A stretch of DNA of 9,265 bases from HXMU1420-2 sp040830545 (GTDB taxonomy: Bacteria; Pseudomonadota; Alphaproteobacteria; Rhodobacterales; Rhodobacteraceae): contig JBFOMB010000112.1 in NCBI GenBank assembly GCA_040830545.1, positions 1 through 9,265 on the forward strand, in the 5' to 3' direction. Position 1 is the first letter of the stretch; every line of letters starts with the position of its first letter. The notes beneath the pieces are model-generated. The model saw nothing but the letters and a program-made list of their open reading frames with translations. It searched no databases and was not told the origin of the DNA. Below, in pieces: positions 4,819 to 9,265 of the stretch. The position numbers and the translations under genes were made by a program.

Positions 4819-7095
4819 TCAGCCGGCAGCACGCTGATCCGGACGGAAACCAATTTCGGGGGAGGCCGCGAACCGGCCACCGCCAACCTTCTGTATCTTG
4901 CCTTCGCGCAGAAGCTGGCCGAAGGACCGCAACCCGTCTTCGCGGTTGAAATCGTCACGCTCCACCTGACGGACCTTGGTCATCAGCTGCGGGCGGGAGA
5001 ACTTCTCGCGACCTTCGACAAACGACATGTAGGCAGCCGCTGCTTCCAGCAGTTCCGACAGGCCAGTCGCGCCAACCTTTTCGGCAAAGACCGCGAAACC
5101 GCTGGTTTCTTCCTCGGACGCGCCCGCGCCTTCGGTCTCCAGCAGTTCAGTTGTCACCCGGCGCGGGCGAACCGGTTCGCGCGGAGTTTCGTCGGTGCCG
5201 TCCACACGCTGCTCAGCCACCAGTTTCAGCGGGGCGGCGATGTCCGTTGTCGGACGGCTGCGGTCACCGGTTTTGGCCAGCGGGCGGGTGACGGGACGCG
5301 TCATCGGACGGGTCATCGGGCGATCCGGGCGCACAACACTGGCCAGATCGTTGCGGTACTTTTCGTCCAGCGCCAGCAGCTTGGGTTCGCCGGACACCTG
5401 AACCTCAGCCTTGGTTGCGGCGACAGCAGCGCGCAATTGCGCATAAGTTTCGCGGTTGGCGGCGGATTCCTCTTCTTCCATCTTCTGACCGGCTTCGGCC
5501 AGCAGACGGGGCATATCGGCATCCGGTTCGGTCTGGGCCGGTTCAGACAGTTCCGCCTCAACTTCGGCCAGTTCGCGCATCAGGTCGGCTTCGTCCTCGG
5601 GCGACAGCGAGCTGTCGTCGGTCGGAGCGACCGGCTGGGCGGCCTCTTCTTCCTCTTCGATTTCTTCCAGCGCGCCCTGTTGAATGGCGGCTTCCAGATC
5701 GGCGCGCTTGACCTTGATCACGCGGCCGCGGACCTGCGGGTCGGCGGCGGGGGCCGCTTCTTCGGTCTCGGCAGCAAGCAGATTGCGAATGTCGTCACCG
5801 GTTGCGTCCTCTTCGGGCGCGTCCAGTTCAGCATCTGCATCGTCCAGCCCGGCAAAGATCGTGTCTTCTCCAGCATCTTCGCTGCCCAGATCGTCGTCGT
5901 CGTCGTCCGGCGCGTCTTGCTGAGCGGCCTCTGCCACTGCTTCGAACGCAGCCAGGTCAAACGGTGCAGTGTCCTGCGACGCTTCTTCCTCGAATGCGGC
6001 GTCCTGTTCAGACACGGCCTCTGCAACGGTGTCCAGCACGGAGTCGATTTGCGGCTCGTCCACCTCGTCTGCGTCGACCGCGTCTTCGGCGACCGATGCG
6101 TCCTCTTCCGCGTCAGCAACCGGCTCGGCCAGGGCAGCGGCCAGCGTGTCCAGAACACTGTTCTCGACCTGCGGCGCGTCTTCTTCAGCCGTGTCGTGCT
6201 GTCCCTCGGCCACGACCTGATCAGCCACGGCGTCAGCAATCACGTCTTCCGTGTCATCACCGACGGGGGCAGCGGCATCTGCAATGGCGTCCAGCAGAGC
6301 TTCGTCTTCCGCGTCCTCATCCACGGGCTGCGCTTCTTCAGCAACCACCGGAGCTTCAACGACAGGCGCGTCAACTTCGGGTGCTTCGTCCGGCAGTTCG
6401 ACGGCATCTTCGATCTGTTCCGCGTCCTCTGCCGTGTCACCACGGGCAACCACGTCACGAATACGCTGCAGCTTTGCGGCGATGCTGTCCACGGCGGGGG
6501 CCAGCGACGCCGGGGCGTCTTCTGCGTCTTCGATTGCGTCCTCAGCGGGGGTAAAGACCTGGGGCGCCTCTGCGGGTACCTCTGCGACCTCGATCTCTTC
6601 CGGCTGTTCAGGTGCAGGGTCTTCTGCCACGACTTCGTCTTGTGCAGGTTCTTCAACCGGCGCTTCGGCGACCGTGTCTTCGACAACGTCTTCTACGACC
6701 GGAGCAGGGGCCTCGGCCTCAACGGCAGGCGTTTCCGCAACCACTGGCTCTGGCGTCACAACCGGTGCAACAACAGGCGCAGGGGCTGGCGCGGGCGTGT
6801 CTGCCTCCACCACGGGGGCAGGGGCCGGTTCGTTTTCTTCGTCTTTCGCGCGCAGTACAACGGCATGGCCGTCTGTATGCGCCTCAACCCTGCGGGCAAT
6901 CTCGCGCTGGGCGATGCGCGCCAGCATGTCAGCATCCGGTTGCGGTGGTTCCGCACCAAAGTATCGGTCATCCGAAGCCAGATCGCGGAAATACTCCGCA
7001 ATCGCCTTCATCGTGCCAAATGAATCTTCAAAGCCTTCAAGCGTACACGAGAATGTGCCGTAAGAGACCGTAAGTACTTTGTTCGTGTGGACCAT
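4819..7095 (-). CDS. Large acidic, mostly disordered protein with folded ends, unknown function
   Basis: A 758-residue protein. Residues 6-82 look folded: two beta-like segments (KVLTVSYG, TFSCTLEG) and helices including TMKAIAEYFRDLA, with RYFGAEPP near 44-51. Residues 84-455 are a low-complexity Ala/Pro/Glu/Asp/Val linker with no cysteines, six aspartates in a row at 397-402, and one internal duplication (307-333 and 347-372). A basic motif RGRVIKVKRADLEAAI lies at 456-471. Residues 592-605 hold basic MTRP-type repeats. Residues 666-750 look like a helical, possibly winged-helix domain ending in LLREGKIQKVGGGRF. There is no signal peptide or membrane segment. I recall close relatives of the N-terminus in Rhodobacterales, without a known role. 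The ATG at 7095 has AGAGGA at 7106-7111. A palindromic terminator follows. The long open frame on the opposite strand is a codon-bias artefact. Confidence 0.88.
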   Translation of the reverse strand: MVHTNKVLTVSYGTFSCTLEGFEDSFGTMKAIAEYFRDLASDDRYFGAEPPQPDADMLARIAQREIARRVEAHTDGHAVVLRAKDEENEPAPAPVVEADTPAPAPAPVVAPVVTPEPVVAETPAVEAEAPAPVVEDVVEDTVAEAPVEEPAQDEVVAEDPAPEQPEEIEVAEVPAEAPQVFTPAEDAIEDAEDAPASLAPAVDSIAAKLQRIRDVVARGDTAEDAEQIEDAVELPDEAPEVDAPVVEAPVVAEEAQPVDEDAEDEALLDAIADAAAPVGDDTEDVIADAVADQVVAEGQHDTAEEDAPQVENSVLDTLAAALAEPVADAEEDASVAEDAVDADEVDEPQIDSVLDTVAEAVSEQDAAFEEEASQDTAPFDLAAFEAVAEAAQQDAPDDDDDDLGSEDAGEDTIFAGLDDADAELDAPEEDATGDDIRNLLAAETEEAAPAADPQVRGRVIKVKRADLEAAIQQGALEEIEEEEEAAQPVAPTDDSSLSPEDEADLMRELAEVEAELSEPAQTEPDADMPRLLAEAGQKMEEEESAANRETYAQLRAAVAATKAEVQVSGEPKLLALDEKYRNDLASVVRPDRPMTRPMTRPVTRPLAKTGDRSRPTTDIAAPLKLVAEQRVDGTDETPREPVRPRRVTTELLETEGAGASEEETSGFAVFAEKVGATGLSELLEAAAAYMSFVEGREKFSRPQLMTKVRQVERDDFNREDGLRSFGQLLREGKIQKVGGGRFAASPEIGFRPDQRAAG

Positions 7096-7152
7096 GGGAT
7101 GCTCGTCCTCTACATAATTATTACCCTGTCTTTACTTCCCAACAGGCGTCAA

Positions 7153-7165
7153 ATTCGGCCCGAAT
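7153..7165. promoter_or_regulatory. Inverted repeat in the divergent promoter region
   Basis: ATTCGG-C-CCGAAT is a perfect inverted repeat in the 139-bp gap between the divergent acidic-protein and thiN genes; allowing one mismatch the arms extend to 8 bases. It is 58 bp upstream of the minus-strand start and about 70 bp upstream of the plus-strand start, so it could control either. The regulator is unknown. Confidence 0.35.
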
Positions 7166-7187
7166 CTGTGCAGAGCAGCGTATCATT

Positions 7188-7216
7188 TTGTGACCTCATT
7201 GTGATCTGTTTCTAAA
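7188..7216 (+). promoter_or_regulatory. Possible sigma-70 promoter for thiN
   Basis: TTGTGA (7188-7193) and TCTAAA (7211-7216) are separated by 17 bp and each match four of six consensus bases. Transcription would start near 7223, leaving a leader of about 12 bases before the ATG at 7235. A second TTGTGA occurs 11 bp further on (7199-7204). There is no room for, and no sign of, a TPP riboswitch. Confidence 0.3.
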
Positions 7217-7234
7217 ATTCGCATTAATTACGAC

Positions 7235-7936
7235 ATGTCTAAAGAAATTGTTCACAGCTTAGAACCAGTCACTTTGGTTGGGGGTGGGGAGGCATCCGTT
7301 GCAGACCTGCACGCGGCTTTGGCCCTTGCGCCCCGGCTTGTGGCCGCAGATGGGGGCGCGGCGCTGCCATTGCAAGAAAGGCTGATGCCCGAGGCGGTGA
7401 TTGGCGATCTGGACAGTTTGAGCGATTTGGATCGGGGCAGGATTGCGGCGGACCGACTGTTTCACATCGCGGAACAGGACAGCACGGATTTCGAAAAGGC
7501 TCTGGGCAATATCAGTGCACCGGTGATTTTGGGCGTCGGGTTTTTGGGCGCACGGGTGGATCATCAGCTGGCGGCATTCCATTCACTGCTGAGTTTCGCG
7601 CACCGGGCCTGTGTGTTGCTGGGCGCGGAAGAACTGGTGTTTCTGGCCCCACCTCAGATCGCATTGGATTTGGAAGCGGGGAACACCGTGTCCCTTTTTC
7701 CACTTCGCCGCGTGACGGGGCGGTCGACGGGTCTGGAATGGCCGATTGACGATCTGGTCTTTGAGCCGGGTGTGCAAAGCGGGACATCGAACCGGGCGAC
7801 AGGGCCGGTGATGTTAGAGGTGGACCAGCCCGGGCTGCTGGTGATCGTGCCGCGCGCGGCCTTGGGTCAGGTCACGCAGGCGCTTGCCGCTTCTGCTGGG
7901 GCAGGGCGCGGGCCGTGGCCCGTTCGCGCAGGATGA
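7235..7936 (+). CDS. thiN: Thiamine pyrophosphokinase
   Basis: A 233-residue protein matching the thiamine pyrophosphokinase family, which transfers pyrophosphate from ATP to thiamine to make thiamine diphosphate (EC 2.7.6.2). Visible motifs are ADGGA (38-42), GDLDS (57-61), DSTDFEKAL (82-90), GARVDH (105-110, usually GGR-DH), and SNRATG (185-190). These form the Mg-ATP and thiamine sites. No ribosome-binding site is seen before the ATG at 7235, so the mRNA may be leaderless or have a very short leader. Its C-terminal 65 bp overlap the convergent transporter gene. Its product would supply the cofactor used by thiamine-diphosphate enzymes in general, including the sulfopyruvate decarboxylase encoded at the left end; that link is metabolic, not an operon. 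Confidence 0.92.
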   Translation: MSKEIVHSLEPVTLVGGGEASVADLHAALALAPRLVAADGGAALPLQERLMPEAVIGDLDSLSDLDRGRIAADRLFHIAEQDSTDFEKALGNISAPVILGVGFLGARVDHQLAAFHSLLSFAHRACVLLGAEELVFLAPPQIALDLEAGNTVSLFPLRRVTGRSTGLEWPIDDLVFEPGVQSGTSNRATGPVMLEVDQPGLLVIVPRAALGQVTQALAASAGAGRGPWPVRAG

Positions 7937-8795
7937 TGTAGAGCCCCGCCGCGATGGTGACGCAAATCCCGACAGCGGCCAGACCATTGGGCAGATCGCT
8001 GAAAATCAGCCAGCCGATGAAGGTTGCAATAGGGATCTCCAGGTATTGCATCGGGGCAAGTGTGGCTGATGGCGCATAGCGCAGCGACCACGTCATCAGC
8101 AGATGCGCAAGCGTGCCCAACAGTCCGATAGCCACCAGCAGCCCCCATTCCGATGGGCTTGGCGTGACGTAGCTCAACAGGGGAATGTCCAGCCCATGTC
8201 CGATCCATATAGCGGGGATCAGGAACGCCGTTGCCATGCCACCCGACACGGCCTGCAAGGTGATCGGGTCCGTATCCTTGGCAATCTGGCGTGTGACCAG
8301 CATGAACATGGAAAAGAAAACGGCCACCCCCAGTGGCAGCAGAGCGGGCCAGCCAACAGTGGCAAAGCTGGGTTGGATCACCAGCAGCGTGCCGATGAAC
8401 CCGACCAAGCAGGCCCCGATCCGGCGCATGCCGACCTCTTCGCCCAGAACGAAATGCCCCAGCAGCAACATGATAAACGGCATGACAAAGGCAATCGCCA
8501 CCGCATCTGCCAGCGGCAGGTATTTGAGCGCGGTGAACATGCCTGCAATGCCGATCATGTGCAAAACGGTCCGCAAGGCCGCCAGCCGCAACACCCGCGC
8601 CGACATGCGCCACGTGCGGTTTGTCGTCATGACCAGCGGAACAAGCGCAACGAACTGCACGCCAAACCGGACCAACAGCAGGAACCCGATGGGCACAATG
8701 GCCCCCAACAGCTTGGCCAGTGCGTCGCCCATTGGGGCGACCACGCAAAAACCAAGCATCAGGGTGATGCCTAAGACGGGACGATCTGTGGTCAT
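7872..8795 (-). CDS. DMT-superfamily EamA transporter
   Basis: A 307-residue inner-membrane protein with about ten hydrophobic helices arranged as two EamA-type halves, the normal size and layout for this family of metabolite and drug exporters. The first half holds GDALAKLL and FTALKYLPLADAVAIAF; the second holds SLRYAPSATLAPMQYLEIPIA, both typical of helices that line the transport path. The substrate cannot be read from the sequence. The ATG at 8795 is preferred; an in-frame GTG at 8804 would add three residues, and neither has a clear ribosome-binding site. It lies about 66 bp downstream of the serine dehydratase gene on the same strand, so co-transcription is possible, and overlaps thiN convergently by 65 bp. 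Confidence 0.87.
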   Translation of the reverse strand: MTTDRPVLGITLMLGFCVVAPMGDALAKLLGAIVPIGFLLLVRFGVQFVALVPLVMTTNRTWRMSARVLRLAALRTVLHMIGIAGMFTALKYLPLADAVAIAFVMPFIMLLLGHFVLGEEVGMRRIGACLVGFIGTLLVIQPSFATVGWPALLPLGVAVFFSMFMLVTRQIAKDTDPITLQAVSGGMATAFLIPAIWIGHGLDIPLLSYVTPSPSEWGLLVAIGLLGTLAHLLMTWSLRYAPSATLAPMQYLEIPIATFIGWLIFSDLPNGLAAVGICVTIAAGLYIILRERATARALPQQKRQAPA

Positions 8796-8861
8796 GGGCC
8801 GCACGCTAGCAGACGGCGAGCGGTGTGCAAGCGAAGGTTGCGTGACGTTACAAAGGACCGC

Positions 8862-9265
8862 TCAACAGTTGGGCACGTTCACGGCAAGGCCACCCAATGC
8901 GGTTTCCTTGTACTTCTCGCTCATATCCGCCCCGGTCTGGCGCATGGTTTCGATGCACGCGTCCAGTGGCACCAGATGCTGACCATCGCCGCGCAGGGCA
9001 AGGCTGGCCGCTGACACCGCTTTGATCGCGCCAAGCCCGTTACGTTCGATACAAGGCACCTGCACCAGCCCGCGCACCGGGTCGCAGGTCATGCCCAGAT
9101 GATGCTCCAACGCGATTTCAGCCGCGTTTTCCACCTGCTCTGGCGTGCCGCCCAGCACGGCGCACAGACCCGCAGCCGCCATGGCGCTGGCGCTGCCAAC
9201 CTCGGCCTGGCACCCGGCCTCTGCCCCCGAGATCGAGGCGTTGAATTTCACCAGCCCACCGCTGG
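8862..9265 (-). CDS. sdaA: L-serine dehydratase, C-terminal part (cut by right edge)
   Basis: The C-terminal 134 or so residues of an iron-sulfur L-serine ammonia-lyase, which deaminates serine to pyruvate and ammonia. The frame stays open to the window edge and has no supported start inside, so the rest lies further right. Cysteines in GCQAEVG, MTCDP and VPCIERN are spaced 42 and 11 residues apart, the spacing of the three [4Fe-4S] ligands in the Legionella enzyme. The last residue is Cys (NVPNC), as in that enzyme, where the C-terminal cysteine reaches into the active site. KYKETALGGLAVN is the typical family end. No obvious terminator lies between it and the transporter gene downstream. 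Confidence 0.93.
   Translation of the reverse strand, partial: SGGLVKFNASISGAEAGCQAEVGSASAMAAAGLCAVLGGTPEQVENAAEIALEHHLGMTCDPVRGLVQVPCIERNGLGAIKAVSAASLALRGDGQHLVPLDACIETMRQTGADMSEKYKETALGGLAVNVPNC

Noticed and set aside
5890..5907. Trinucleotide run coding six aspartates, considered as a phase-variable repeat.
   Set aside because: Units of three keep the frame, so length changes would not switch expression; it fits the general acidic composition.
4783..7023. A 746-codon open frame on the plus strand opposite the acidic-protein gene.
   Set aside because: It is the mirror of a gene made mostly of GCN, GAN and CCN codons, which rarely give stops on the opposite strand. Its translation is Arg/Phe/Gly-rich with no recognisable domain, and the minus-strand gene has a ribosome-binding site and a matching terminator.
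7096..7234. TPP riboswitch before thiN.
   Set aside because: No THI-box elements (such as CUGAGA) are seen, and the probable promoter leaves a leader of about 12 bases.

Overview
The window looks like chromosomal DNA from a marine alphaproteobacterium of the Rhodobacteraceae (Roseobacter group). The basis is GC-rich coding sequence, the hpsN-comD-comE gene order used to degrade the sulfonate 2,3-dihydroxypropane-1-sulfonate (DHPS), and several small proteins of types I associate with Roseobacters from memory. No species is assigned. I saw no transposase, integrase, tRNA, rRNA or CRISPR array.

Layout: (1) 1-1927, minus strand: the upstream end of a sulfonate-catabolism operon. hpsN (DHPS 3-dehydrogenase) is followed by comD (sulfopyruvate decarboxylase alpha) and then the first nine codons of comE (beta), which starts in an ATGA overlap with comD and runs off the left edge. 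A palindromic element sits just upstream of hpsN. (2) 2098-2499, minus: a single-pass membrane protein with a cysteine-rich tail. (3) 2650-3313, plus: two small secreted proteins separated by a short stretch carrying three copies of one 8-mer. (4) 3344-3550, minus: a cold-shock protein, separated from the preceding convergent gene by a hairpin. (5) 3765-4493, plus: an ArsC/Spx-family thioredoxin-fold protein and a four-helix membrane protein, probably one operon. (6) 4494-4818: the longest gene-free stretch, ending in a strong terminator for the next gene. (7) 4819-7095, minus: a 758-residue, very acidic, mostly disordered protein with conserved-looking ends. (8) 7235-7936, plus: thiamine pyrophosphokinase, divergent from the acidic protein and overlapping at its 3' end with (9) 7872-8795, minus: an EamA/DMT transporter, which lies downstream of (10) 8862-9265, minus: the C-terminal part of L-serine dehydratase, cut by the right edge.

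How the genes work together: HpsN oxidises DHPS to sulfolactate, a dehydrogenase outside the window is expected to make sulfopyruvate, and ComDE decarboxylates that to sulfoacetaldehyde. The rest is mostly housekeeping or lineage-specific. The least explained items are the 758-residue acidic protein, the small secreted and membrane proteins, and three unassigned inverted repeats in promoter regions. No clear new defence or mobile system is visible.
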